Shown: piece by piece, positions 56,950 to 63,932 of the stretch | Numbering within the stretch: position 1 is the stretch's first letter | How the letters are laid out: each line of letters opens with the position of its first letter | Origin: Lachnospiraceae bacterium | GTDB lineage: Bacteria > Bacillota > Clostridia > Lachnospirales > Lachnospiraceae | Assembly: GCA_022791755.1 (NCBI GenBank) | Contig: JAAVZR010000012.1 | Span: 1-64,000 of the forward strand | Reading direction: 5' to 3' | DNA: 64,000 bases | Translations under genes and position numbers: made by a program | Notes under the pieces: model-generated | What the model was told of the DNA's origin: nothing | Databases searched by the model: none | Seen by the model: only the letters and a program-made list of their open reading frames with translations

Positions 56950-57392
56950 TCGGTCAGACAGTGGCAGCGGCGGTGGGAACGATAGCTTTTTCCCTGCTGT
57001 ATAATGTGCCGAAGAAATATTATGTCTACTGTGGAATAACCGGAGGCTCCGGCTGGTTTTTATATTCCTTGCTGACCCGATATGCAGGGGCCACAGCCAC
57101 GGAAGCCACTTTCTTTGCCACCGTGCTGGTAATCGTGATGTCCCGTTTTTTTGCGGTGTGGGAGAGATGCCCTGTGACAGTGTTTCTGATATCGGGTATT
57201 TTTCCGCTGGTGCCGGGAGCCGGGATATACTGGACGGCTTATTATCTGGTAACCAATGAACTGCGTCTGGCTCTGATGAATGGATTTGCGGCCTTGAAGG
57301 CGGCGGTGGCGATTGTGCTGGGAATCGTGCTGGTTTTTGAGATTCCCTATGGAGTTTTTCGGATAAAAAGAGGCGGGAAGAGCCGTAGATGA
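56946..57392 (+). CDS. Threonine/serine exporter, ThrE C-terminal (DUF3815) protein
   Basis: 148 residues with four membrane segments and IFPLVPGAGIYW, the counterpart of the PLVPGVP motif in the upstream half. It is translationally coupled (ATGA) to the upstream gene. Split ThrE pairs of this size are common in Clostridia. Confidence 0.88.
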   Translation: MIGQTVAAAVGTIAFSLLYNVPKKYYVYCGITGGSGWFLYSLLTRYAGATATEATFFATVLVIVMSRFFAVWERCPVTVFLISGIFPLVPGAGIYWTAYYLVTNELRLALMNGFAALKAAVAIVLGIVLVFEIPYGVFRIKRGGKSRR

Positions 57393-57444
57393 CGGCGGTC
57401 TTCCTGCCTTGTCTTTTCCTGATGATTCCGGCTCTTTCAGAACT

Positions 57445-57672
57445 TTATTTTTTCAGCATGCCCGCCACCTTTTTGACTGTGTCGGCAGATACGCCGACTT
57501 TCTGGGCGATAGCTTCAAAATCCACCTTACTGAGATCAATCTTACCGATCAGTTCTTTGATCTGCCGGAGCTTCTGATCGTCCAGACCATCCTCCAGGCC
57601 TACTTTAGCTAACAGCTTTTCATCCAGATCCGTCTTGTCCAGAATGTTTTCCAGGTTATCAAACAGTGACAT
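57445..57672 (-). CDS. Small helical hypothetical protein
   Basis: 75 residues, acidic with a basic tail, predicted three helices. The repeated DLDEKLLAKVG, KIDLSKVDFEAIA pattern and VSADTVKKVAGMLKK end suggest a small helix bundle with a helix-turn-helix-like last half. AAGGAGG precedes the ATG. No function is recognised. Its end is about 50 bases from the ThrE-C stop. Confidence 0.7.
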   Translation of the reverse strand: MSLFDNLENILDKTDLDEKLLAKVGLEDGLDDQKLRQIKELIGKIDLSKVDFEAIAQKVGVSADTVKKVAGMLKK

Positions 57673-57769
57673 GGTTCTGTCCTCCTTGTTTTTTCTTATT
57701 ATACCTTATCGGAGGAAGTCCGTCTACCCCTGTAAAGGGAATTGAGGTAAGGGGAGTCGAGGAAGGGAC

Positions 57770-57917
57770 GCCAGGGGGCATCGAAATATCCTGACCGGGC
57801 GCGCTCCCGCTCTGTGCAGGAGGCAGCGGTTCTAAGCTCGCGCATCGCTGCCGCTCCCGCTCACTAAGAACCGGCGTCCTGCAAAGGCCCGGACAGAATA
57901 TCCCGATGCCCCCTGGC
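57770..57917. repeat. Nested palindrome A with 86-nt core
   Basis: 31-base arms (57770-57800 and 57887-57917, 27 of 31 paired) enclose an 86-nt core (57801-57886). The core is itself partly palindromic (TGCAGGA...TCCTGCA; GGTTCT...AGAACC). The same core, 76 of 86 identical without gaps, occurs inverted at 58257-58342 inside different arms. The whole unit could form one long hairpin or cruciform. Confidence 0.85.
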
Positions 57918-58225
57918 TGTGAGCTCCCGCGTCTTTGCTTTAACCTTCAAGATCTCAAATCCCAACTCAGCCCCCATCGTCACAGCCCGGCGTCATAACA
58001 TCTCATCCGAATCCACCGTCTCCTTCCATAACAAACCCCGGAACCGGCAGCCAGTCCCCTTCACAGCAGTCAAATCTCGCACACTCTTTACAAATCAACC
58101 ATACCAGATGCCACAAAGCCATAGATCCATGAAAATCGCAAAAGAGTACCCAAAAGCATCAAATAAAAACTTGCAGGCCCACAGCGGCTGCCCCCTGCGG
58201 GGTACGGGGTGAAGGCAAAGAAACA
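57918..58225. other. Gene-free interval between the palindromes; dispersed repeat copy 2
   Basis: 57918-58150 has no convincing gene. Its minus strand has the purine-rich bias of coding strands here and a short frame with GFEILKVKAKTRELTARGH next to palindrome A, so it may be a decayed gene. 58152-58220 is the second copy of the repeat found at 42436-42506. The open frame on the plus strand (57919-58212) is compositionally unlike the genes around it. Confidence 0.45.
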
Positions 58226-58373
58226 GCCCGGTTCCTGAGGGGATTCCCGGCCGGACCCTTGCAGGACGCCGGCGCTTAGTGAGCGCGAGCGGAAGCGAAG
58301 CGCGAACTTAGAGCCGCTGCCTCCTGCACGGAGCGGGAGCGTGTCCGGCCGGGAATCCCCTCAGGAATTGGGC
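58226..58373. repeat. Nested palindrome B with inverted 86-nt core
   Basis: 31-base arms (58226-58256 and 58343-58373, 29 of 31 paired, centre TTCCTGAGGGGATTCCCGG) enclose the 86-nt core 58257-58342, the inverse of the core in palindrome A. The outer arms are the same sequence as the simple hairpin at 42507-42554, which has no core. This looks like insertion of the core unit into a pre-existing hairpin. Confidence 0.85.
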
Positions 58374-58416
58374 GTCCCCCTCCTCCCCCCCTCTCCCCGC
58401 AAACAGCCGTCCCCTT

Positions 58417-59940
58417 TTAGTGCCCCCGCCGGCTGATAACCAACAATCCCCCATAGATCGCCGCCAGCATCCCGCAGGATATACACAGCTGTATGACTGG
58501 CTGAGAGATCAGAGGGGCTACGGCAGCTTCGGTGATTTTCTGTGCCAGGAAGCCTGCAATTCCCAGTGATCCCATGGGCCGCATCAGATGATGCAGGGCG
58601 TGATAACGGATATGGACGCAGCTGCGCACGGCAAGCAAATGCAGCACCGTCAGAAAAAGCTGCCCGAACAAAAGTCCGTAGAGATACCCGCGGATGCCAA
58701 GCAACGGCACCAGAAACAGCACAAACAGAAGCTGAGAAACCAGGCTGGCCACATTATGGCAGAAGGTCGTCCTTGTCTGTCCCAGGCCGTTCAGGATGCT
58801 GCCAAGGGTCGTAGACAGATAGAGGAATGGGCACAGCCAGGACAGCGTCGTGATATAACTGCCGGCCAGGGCGCTGGAAAAGAGTCGTTCTCCCATCTCA
58901 TCGCCGTAGAACAGGAACAGTCCGGTACAGAGAATTCCCAAATAGATGCTGCAGGTGATCGTGCGGCTGGTGGTGACGTCGATGCGCTCCTGGTTACCGG
59001 CAGACTGGGACTGGGCCATATCCGGCAGCAGCATGACGGCGACAGAGTTTATGACGGCAGTGGGGAATAAGATAAAAGGATAGGCCATTCCGGTCAGGAC
59101 ACCATACACGGAGAGGGCCTGACTGCCGGTCATTCCGCCTGCCTGCAGCCGGCTGGGAATCAATACGGCCTCGGCGCTCTGGAGGACGCTGATACACAGT
59201 CTGGTGGCAGCCAGGGGGGTGGCCAAAGCCAGGATTTTGGGCAAATAGGAAAGGGAGGTTCCACTGTGAGCCGTCTTTCCACGCCGCATCAGATAGGCGG
59301 TGCCGGAAAAGAGCAGAGAGGCCAGCTCTCCGCAGACCATTCCCCACACGGCTACCTCTGTGGTGGGGTCCTGCCCCTCGGATGTCATGACGGAAGAGAT
59401 CAGAAATACGGACATGACACGGGCAATCTGCTCTGCCAGCTGGGCGAAGGCGGGGATGGAAGCCTTTTGCATCCCATAGTAATAGCCGCTGATACAGCAA
59501 TGGACGGAACAGACGGGGATTGTCAGGGCCATGAGGCGAAGCAGGGCGCCGCAGCGGGCTTCCAAAAGGATGCGGTCAGCTATGAATTCGGAGCCTGCAT
59601 AGAGAATCATGGCGCAGAGACAGGCCAGGGAGAAGGAGAGCATCAGTCCGGCGCGAAGAACAGACTCCGGCGCGTATTTTGTGCCCGCCCGGTGGGAAGG
59701 GAGAGCGTTTTGCGCCGCCACATACCGGGAGACGGCCGTCTGGACGGGACCGCAGCACAGGGAAAAGCAGATACTGAATACCGGAAAGATCAGCTGATAT
59801 ACGCCCATTCCCTCCGCTCCGATCTGCTGGGAAAGAAAAATACGATAAAAAAAGCCGATGATGCGGCTTAAAAACCCTGCCAGCGTCAAGACGATGGCGC
59901 CGGAGAGAATCGGATTTTTTTTCAGACTGGGAAAGGGCAT
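58417..59940 (-). CDS. SpoVB/MurJ-like polysaccharide flippase
   Basis: 507 residues, about 14 membrane segments. The start MPFPSLKKNPILSGAIVLT followed by GFLSRIIGFFYRIFLSQQIG is typical of the stage V sporulation protein B branch of the MATE/MOP exporters. These flip lipid-linked precursors for cortex or cell-wall synthesis. The ATG at 59940 has GGAGG upstream; a longer frame to 60036 would run into the promoter region of the divergent gene. It is not certain whether this copy acts in sporulation. Confidence 0.88.
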   Translation of the reverse strand: MPFPSLKKNPILSGAIVLTLAGFLSRIIGFFYRIFLSQQIGAEGMGVYQLIFPVFSICFSLCCGPVQTAVSRYVAAQNALPSHRAGTKYAPESVLRAGLMLSFSLACLCAMILYAGSEFIADRILLEARCGALLRLMALTIPVCSVHCCISGYYYGMQKASIPAFAQLAEQIARVMSVFLISSVMTSEGQDPTTEVAVWGMVCGELASLLFSGTAYLMRRGKTAHSGTSLSYLPKILALATPLAATRLCISVLQSAEAVLIPSRLQAGGMTGSQALSVYGVLTGMAYPFILFPTAVINSVAVMLLPDMAQSQSAGNQERIDVTTSRTITCSIYLGILCTGLFLFYGDEMGERLFSSALAGSYITTLSWLCPFLYLSTTLGSILNGLGQTRTTFCHNVASLVSQLLFVLFLVPLLGIRGYLYGLLFGQLFLTVLHLLAVRSCVHIRYHALHHLMRPMGSLGIAGFLAQKITEAAVAPLISQPVIQLCISCGMLAAIYGGLLVISRRGH

Positions 59941-60001
59941 GGCGGGGCCGCCTCCAAAATGAAGATTGATACAGTCTATGTGGGTGATAGGACAAATATG
60001 T

Positions 60002-60030
60002 TTTACATTTCGGATTCTTTGCGGTATACT
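60002..60030 (+). promoter_or_regulatory. Promoter of the SPFH gene
   Basis: TTTACA (60002-60007), 17-nt spacer, TATACT (60025-60030). Confidence 0.65.
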
Positions 60031-60091
60031 TATCAATATGGTACCTACAGGATGACGGACAGGAATTTATAAAGAAAGAAGGAAAGTACAG

Positions 60092-61159
60092 ATGAAAAAT
60101 ATTTTTAAGAGAAACCGGGCGTCTCAGACGGATTATTCCGGGCAGCCTCCCCGTAAGGGTCTGCGTTTTATTTATCCGATCGTGTTTCTTGTGGTGTTTC
60201 TCTTTGTGCTGGGCAATGCCGTGGAGGTGATTCCTTCCGGCTATACCGGCGTGGTGACGACATTCGGACAGATTCAGGAGAAGCCCATGCCCAATGGCTT
60301 TAACTGGAAGATCCCCTTTGTACAGGAGGTACTGCAAGTCAATAACAAGCAGCAGGATATCTATATTGAAGGCCAGATCTGGAGCGAAGCGAAGGATCAG
60401 ACAGTGGTTTTTCTGGACGGGATCACCGTGACTTATCAGATCTCCCCGGAGCAATCTGCCTGGATTTATGCCAATGTCAGCGATTATACCAATAATCTGG
60501 TCTCCATGACCTTGGTGTCTTCGGCTATGAAGACGGCGGCCAAGACGCTGGTGACGGAGGATGTGACGAATCGAAGCCTCATCGAGCCGGCTGCCAGAGA
60601 GAGCCTGCAGGCGGCATTGGATGAAAAATACGGAACCGGTACGGTCAATGTCATCAAAGTCGTGATATCCAATATGGATTTTGAGGAAAAATATAATGAA
60701 GCCATCGAAGCCCGCCAGTTGGCTAAGATGGAGCAGGAGCGTCAGGCGATTCAGAATTCCACGAATCTGGCCAGAGCTCAGGCAGAAGCGGAGGCGGCGC
60801 GGGTGGAGGCCCAGGGGCAGGCGGATGCCGAGACGATTCTGGCCCAGGCCAAGGCGGATGCAAACCGTATTCTGTCTGCCAGCATCACCGGACAGACGCA
60901 GATGCAGGATATCATCAACAGCTGGAACGGCGTGCTGCCCTCGACTCTGCTCACAGACGGAGAGGACGGACTGTTCCGGATGTTCACCATTTCACCGTCG
61001 GAGACAGGCGGAAATGTCCAGGGTGGAGAAGCTGCGGGCACAGGAGCACAGAGCGCAGGAACCCAGAGTACGGGAGTGCAGGGCGCAGGGACTCAGGGTA
61101 TGGAGTCTCCTGATCCGGAAGCAGATCGGGAGGAAGCCGCCGGAGAAGACGGACAGTGA
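60092..61159 (+). CDS. SPFH-domain protein, HflC-like
   Basis: 355 residues. A short cytoplasmic N-terminus and one membrane segment (residues 28-48) precede the band-7/SPFH domain (VIPSGYTGVVTTFGQI) and a long coiled-coil helix near 210-265, rich in Ala, Glu and Gln. Unlike enterobacterial HflKC it has no HflK partner nearby. The last 45 residues are a Gly/Ala/Thr/Gln tandem repeat. The likely role is a membrane microdomain scaffold or FtsH protease modulator. Confidence 0.85.
   Translation: MKNIFKRNRASQTDYSGQPPRKGLRFIYPIVFLVVFLFVLGNAVEVIPSGYTGVVTTFGQIQEKPMPNGFNWKIPFVQEVLQVNNKQQDIYIEGQIWSEAKDQTVVFLDGITVTYQISPEQSAWIYANVSDYTNNLVSMTLVSSAMKTAAKTLVTEDVTNRSLIEPAARESLQAALDEKYGTGTVNVIKVVISNMDFEEKYNEAIEARQLAKMEQERQAIQNSTNLARAQAEAEAARVEAQGQADAETILAQAKADANRILSASITGQTQMQDIINSWNGVLPSTLLTDGEDGLFRMFTISPSETGGNVQGGEAAGTGAQSAGTQSTGVQGAGTQGMESPDPEADREEAAGEDGQ
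61040..61099 (+). repeat. Four tandem 15-nt units inside the SPFH gene
   Basis: Units begin ACAGGAGCACAGAGC, GCAGGAACCCAGAGT, ACGGGAGTGCAGGGC and GCAGGGACTCAGGGT. They encode GAQSA-, GTQST-like pentapeptides in the disordered tail and are likely prone to length change. Confidence 0.75.
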
Positions 61160-61242
61160 TACAGGGGTGAAATCCCAGGGGAAGATTGGAAAATGGAAAA
61201 CGGGATGCCGAAAACAGGGTTGGGAAAATTTCGTTTTTTTTG

Positions 61243-61271
61243 TTGACAAGCTCTGTTTCCTGTTGTATAAT
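61243..61271 (+). promoter_or_regulatory. tRNA-Thr promoter
   Basis: Perfect TTGACA (61243-61248), 17-nt spacer, perfect TATAAT (61266-61271), 30 bases before the tRNA 5' end. Confidence 0.9.
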
Positions 61272-61301
61272 ATCGAATGTCGCTTAAGCGGCATTCGGTA
61301 C

Positions 61302-61374
61302 GCTACTGTGGCTCAGTTGGTAGAGCAGCTGATTCGTAATCAGCAGGTCAGGGGTTCGAGTCCCCTCAGTAGCT
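61302..61374 (+). tRNA. tRNA-Thr (anticodon CGT)
   Basis: Acceptor arms GCTACTG and CAGTAGC, D arm with GCTCAGTTGGTAGAGC, anticodon stem GCTGA/TCAGC around loop TTCGTAA (CGT at 61335-61337), T arm AGGGG-TTCGAGT-CCCCT. It reads ACG. The 3' CCA is not encoded. The adjacent integrase gene on the far side suggests that its 3' end is an attachment site. Confidence 0.95.
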
Positions 61375-61382
61375 TTTATGAG

Positions 61383-61410
61383 AACCCTTGATTTTCAAGG
61401 GTTTTTTGTT
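61383..61410 (+). terminator. tRNA-Thr terminator
   Basis: AACCCTTGA and TCAAGGGTT with a TTT loop, then a T tract. Confidence 0.85.
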
Positions 61411-61422
61411 TTTCGGGATTAG

Positions 61423-61451
61423 AAAAAGCGCTCTGCTGTGAGGGCGCTTTT
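61423..61451 (-). terminator. Integrase terminator
   Basis: AAAAGCGC and GCGCTTTT enclose a short loop; T tracts occur on both strands, so it works for the leftward integrase gene and as backup for the tRNA. Confidence 0.7.
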
Positions 61452-61455
61452 AATG

Positions 61456-61477
61456 TTTGGTCAACATTTGGTCAACA
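61456..61477. repeat. Tandem 11-bp direct repeat near the integrase stop
   Basis: TTTGGTCAACA occurs twice without spacer (61456-61466 and 61467-61477), overlapping the integrase stop codon. Such short direct repeats beside an attachment site are typical integrase arm-binding sites. Confidence 0.6.
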
Positions 61478-62791
61478 TGTGCGAGGGGGGTTCACCAACA
61501 GGCTTTGTAGGGTGTCCGCAGCCGCTACATCCATCTTTTTCAGGCTGTGAGCGTAGATATTCATCGTTGTACTTGTTTGGGCATGTCCCAGGCGACCGGA
61601 GACGGTGCGGATATCTATGTTCTGGCTGATGAGCAGCGTGGCTGATGTATGCCGGAGCCCGTGAAGAGGAATCAGAGGGAGAGGCGTTCCGCCTTCTGGA
61701 AGTGCGGCGTTATACCGGCTGATAATTTTGTGAAAGGCAGCATAGGGCGTGGATGGGTACATCTGCCGGCCGTTCCATTGAGTGAAGATGAAGTTTTGCT
61801 CAAAATCCTTTGGACTGATTTTTCCTTCCCAGGCAGTCCCCAGACGTAGGGCCTCCTGCATTTGGGCCTTGTGTTGTTCCTTGAGCATGGTCAGGATGGC
61901 AGCAGGAACGGCTACGGTACGGATAGAAGTTTTGTTTTTGGGTTCTTTGGTAATCAGTTGCCCTTTGGCCGGGTATGTGCTTTTGGTGATGCTGGCTGTC
62001 TGCGCTTGAAAGTCGATATCTGACCACTGTAATGCAATCAATTCACCGCGCCGGCATCCTAAAAACAGAGCCATGTAAAAGAACAGCTTAAATTGCGGTT
62101 GGATCGGTTGCAATTCAGTGTAAGGTTCAACATGGTATACAGCTCCAGTGTCATCTTTCCGATTGCGAGCGCATTGAGGGCAGACCATAGGCCGGTCTAG
62201 GATGCTTAAAAAGAGCTGCGCCTCCTCTAGGGTAAAGTATTTCACATCATCGGCGTTGCGATGCAGCTTTGGTGGTTCTGCGCGCTCACAGGGGTTTTCA
62301 AGGCAAACATTCCAACGGACGGCAGTGCTGTATATGGTGCTTATGGTGGAATGAATACGGCGGACGGAAGCAGGAGAGAGGGTGCCGCCTCTGGCCTTAG
62401 GAGTATTCAGAAGTTTGTTGTATAGCTGGTTCAGGGTGCGCGGCTGCAGCTTTGCCAGTTTCACGGATCCTATCGCCGGTATAATGTGATCACGTAGAAG
62501 ACCGCGGTACATCCGCAGCGTGGCCGGCGCCAGGCGTTCGCTGGCGTATTCCTTTAGCCAGATGTCAGAGAAGGCTGCAAATGTGAGTTTCTCGCCGTCC
62601 AGGTATTTGCCGCTCTTTACCTGCTCTTCAAATTTTAGCGTGAAAATCTCCAGAGCCTTCTGGTTCTGCTTCTCGGTTCTGGCCGGATCGGGAGTGAAAG
62701 TCGTGCTCTCAAACAGCTGACGGCCCTGGCTGTCACGGCCGTTTGATACCCGGATCCGGTAAGTATTCCCTCTTTTAGTGATGCTTGCCAT
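61472..62791 (-). CDS. int: Tyrosine recombinase (integrase)
   Basis: 439 residues. An AP2-like N-terminal arm-binding domain (ASITKRGNTYRIRVSNGRD), a SAM-like core-binding domain and a catalytic domain with Arg247 (GCRRGEL), His377 and Arg380 (HGLRH), His403 (GRLGH) and Tyr413 (NIYAHS) make a complete phage/ICE integrase. An insert with CPQC (204-207) may bind metal. The start at 62791 has GGAGG eight bases upstream. It points toward the tRNA-Thr gene, the expected layout for integration into the tRNA 3' end. Confidence 0.93.
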   Translation of the reverse strand: MASITKRGNTYRIRVSNGRDSQGRQLFESTTFTPDPARTEKQNQKALEIFTLKFEEQVKSGKYLDGEKLTFAAFSDIWLKEYASERLAPATLRMYRGLLRDHIIPAIGSVKLAKLQPRTLNQLYNKLLNTPKARGGTLSPASVRRIHSTISTIYSTAVRWNVCLENPCERAEPPKLHRNADDVKYFTLEEAQLFLSILDRPMVCPQCARNRKDDTGAVYHVEPYTELQPIQPQFKLFFYMALFLGCRRGELIALQWSDIDFQAQTASITKSTYPAKGQLITKEPKNKTSIRTVAVPAAILTMLKEQHKAQMQEALRLGTAWEGKISPKDFEQNFIFTQWNGRQMYPSTPYAAFHKIISRYNAALPEGGTPLPLIPLHGLRHTSATLLISQNIDIRTVSGRLGHAQTSTTMNIYAHSLKKMDVAAADTLQSLLVNPPRTC

Positions 62792-62829
62792 GTGTGTATA
62801 CCTCCATTTCAAGCGCAAAAAAAGCGCAG

Positions 62830-62859
62830 TTGACTAGGGCTGCACATTCGTGGTATACT
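62830..62859 (+). promoter_or_regulatory. Promoter of a small-RNA candidate
   Basis: TTGACT (62830-62835), 18-nt spacer, TATACT (62854-62859), reading away from the integrase gene. Confidence 0.55.
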
Positions 62860-62884
62860 ATGGATGCTAAAGTCCATGGTATAC
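62853..62884. promoter_or_regulatory. 12-bp inverted repeat in the integrase upstream region
   Basis: GTATACTATGGA (62853-62864) and TCCATGGTATAC (62873-62884) with one mismatch and an 8-base centre. It overlaps the rightward -10 box and lies upstream of int, so it could bind a repressor or excisionase. Confidence 0.55.
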
Positions 62885-62944
62885 GGGCGCTGCCCAGTGT
62901 ATCTATCAAAGCCGGTTCCTGTTGGCGCAGGGGCCGGTTTTAAT
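62866..62944 (+). ncRNA. Candidate small RNA, about 80 nt
   Basis: The interval between the promoter at 62830-62859 and a terminator (GCCGGTTCCTG...CAGGGGCCGG then TTTT, 62911-62942) contains no coding frame. It would yield a short structured RNA. It may be a regulatory RNA of the element or a leader remnant. Confidence 0.4.
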
Positions 62945-62947
62945 CTA

Positions 62948-62977
62948 TTGACAAACGATGTAGTGCTGACATATAAT
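62948..62977 (+). promoter_or_regulatory. Antitoxin RNA promoter
   Basis: TTGACA (62948-62953), 18-nt spacer, TATAAT (62972-62977), stronger than the opposing toxin promoter. Confidence 0.8.
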
Positions 62978-62983
62978 ATACTT

Positions 62984-63077
62984 AACAAGGGAGCCGTTAG
63001 CTAGATTAAGCCTAGCCGTCGGCAAATAAGTGCAAAGAATAGCGCCTTATCTTACCAGGACGTGGGCGCTATTTTTT
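62984..63077 (+). ncRNA. Antisense antitoxin RNA of the type I system
   Basis: A roughly 94-nt transcript from the promoter above to the shared terminator. It has a 5' hairpin (GCCG...GCTAG/CTAGC...CGGC) and its 3' end is complementary to the last codon and 3' region of the toxin mRNA. No coding frame is present. By analogy with par/RNAII and txpA/RatA it should block toxin synthesis or trigger mRNA decay. Confidence 0.7.
63038..63077. terminator. Shared bidirectional terminator of toxin and antitoxin
   Basis: AATAGCGCC (63038-63046) and GGCGCTATT (63065-63073) enclose an 18-base loop, with TTTT to the right and TTCTTTG-type tract on the left strand. The toxin stop codon lies inside the right arm. 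Confidence 0.8.
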
Positions 63078-63155
63078 GTGTCTGAAATTGGAAACAAGGG
63101 TAATCACAGCACAAAGCATAATTACGAACGTGAACAAGTCACTGTATGTAACCAT
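63069..63155 (-). CDS. Putative holin-like type I toxin
   Basis: 28 residues, too short for ordinary ORF calling. The product starts MVTYSDLFTFVIMLCAVITL and ends in a basic RHKK tail: one membrane helix with a charged C-terminus, as in the holin-like/TxpA/Fst type toxins that depolarise the membrane. AAAGGAGG lies nine bases before the ATG. The stop codon is inside a terminator shared with a convergent RNA. Confidence 0.75.
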   Translation of the reverse strand: MVTYSDLFTFVIMLCAVITLVSNFRHKK

Positions 63156-63201
63156 TGGCACCAGCCTCCTTTCTTTCGTCCGGCGGCTGACATATCGCCC
63201 C

Positions 63202-63234
63202 AACGGTTCCCCTGGTAAGTATATTATGATGTCA
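63202..63234 (-). promoter_or_regulatory. Toxin promoter, inverted duplicate of the antitoxin promoter
   Basis: Read leftward it matches 62967-62998 with three mismatches and one gap, including the CATAATATACTTA -10 segment and the first transcribed bases. It lacks a -35 at the right distance (CGGCCC there), so it should be weaker than the antitoxin promoter. The rest of 63156-63413 contains no gene. Confidence 0.6.
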
Positions 63235-63272
63235 AGGTGCGGATCGGGCCGATCGGAGCCGGCGGAGCTGTG

Positions 63273-63303
63273 AAGGGGTGGCCGTTTCGGCTACCCCTTT
63301 TGG
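63273..63303 (+). terminator. Hairpin with T tract, unassigned
   Basis: AAGGGGTGGCCG, TTT loop, CGGCTACCCCTT then TT. It terminates rightward transcription, but no rightward gene precedes it; it may isolate the toxin promoter from antisense transcription. Confidence 0.6.
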
Positions 63304-63413
63304 GCGGTTTGCCGTAGTGGGGTGCCCTGATTCAGGGCATGGGGGCCTGCCGGATCGGTGGCTGGGAACTCGACGACGATTCGTCTTTGAGTGGTACAGC
63401 CGATTTTTCAGCG

Positions 63414-63932
63414 CTATTCCCAGATACTATCATCATCCATGAGATCCTCATCAAATTGCTTATCTTCGATTGAGGCACCAGGGATTTCATGGGCAGCGCT
63501 TACATCGTAAGGATTTTCAAGGGGCTTGCCGACGATGCGAACGACGTTGTTTCGTTGGTACTCTGGTATTTGTGTCAAATCCTCAATATAGTCAATAGTT
63601 TTCTGTTGCCCTTTCTCATTCAATTCTCTGTATTTTATAATAATATAATTTTCATCTGGACTAAAAGGGTGAAGTTCTTCGGACTGAATTTTTGTTCCAG
63701 AAAAAAGAGCAATCACATCATCAGCAAGGTCAAGCGTTTTTGAATCTACTAAATCAGTTATAGAAACATTTAAAGCGGTTGCAATTCTTGGCAACTGCTC
63801 AAGTTTTGGGCTTCGCTCTCCTTTTTCCCAATAATATATGGCTGATTGAGATACACCTATCATTTTGGCAAGCTTTTTCTGGGAAATTCCTTTTTCAGAA
63901 CGTAGACTATAAAGCCTTTCGGAAAAGTTCAT
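63414..63932 (-). CDS. XRE-family phage-type repressor
   Basis: 172 residues. An N-terminal helix-turn-helix (SQKKLAKMIGVSQSAIYYWE) is followed by a linker and a C-terminal part (KYRELNEKGQQKTIDYIEDL) seen in repressors of integrative elements. There is no Ser/Lys autocleavage or metallopeptidase domain, so inactivation probably needs a partner outside the window. Its operator region would be 63933-64000, AT-rich, where I see no certain dyad. It probably keeps the element quiescent. Confidence 0.88.
   Translation of the reverse strand: MNFSERLYSLRSEKGISQKKLAKMIGVSQSAIYYWEKGERSPKLEQLPRIATALNVSITDLVDSKTLDLADDVIALFSGTKIQSEELHPFSPDENYIIIKYRELNEKGQQKTIDYIEDLTQIPEYQRNNVVRIVGKPLENPYDVSAAHEIPGASIEDKQFDEDLMDDDSIWE

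Noticed and set aside
57919-58212. 97-codon plus-strand frame between the palindromes
   Set aside because: Pyrimidine-rich, runs from a palindrome arm into a dispersed repeat, no ribosome site; treated as non-coding.
63076-63273. Plus-strand frame opposite the small toxin
   Set aside because: It overlaps the toxin gene, its promoter and the shared terminator; no ribosome site.
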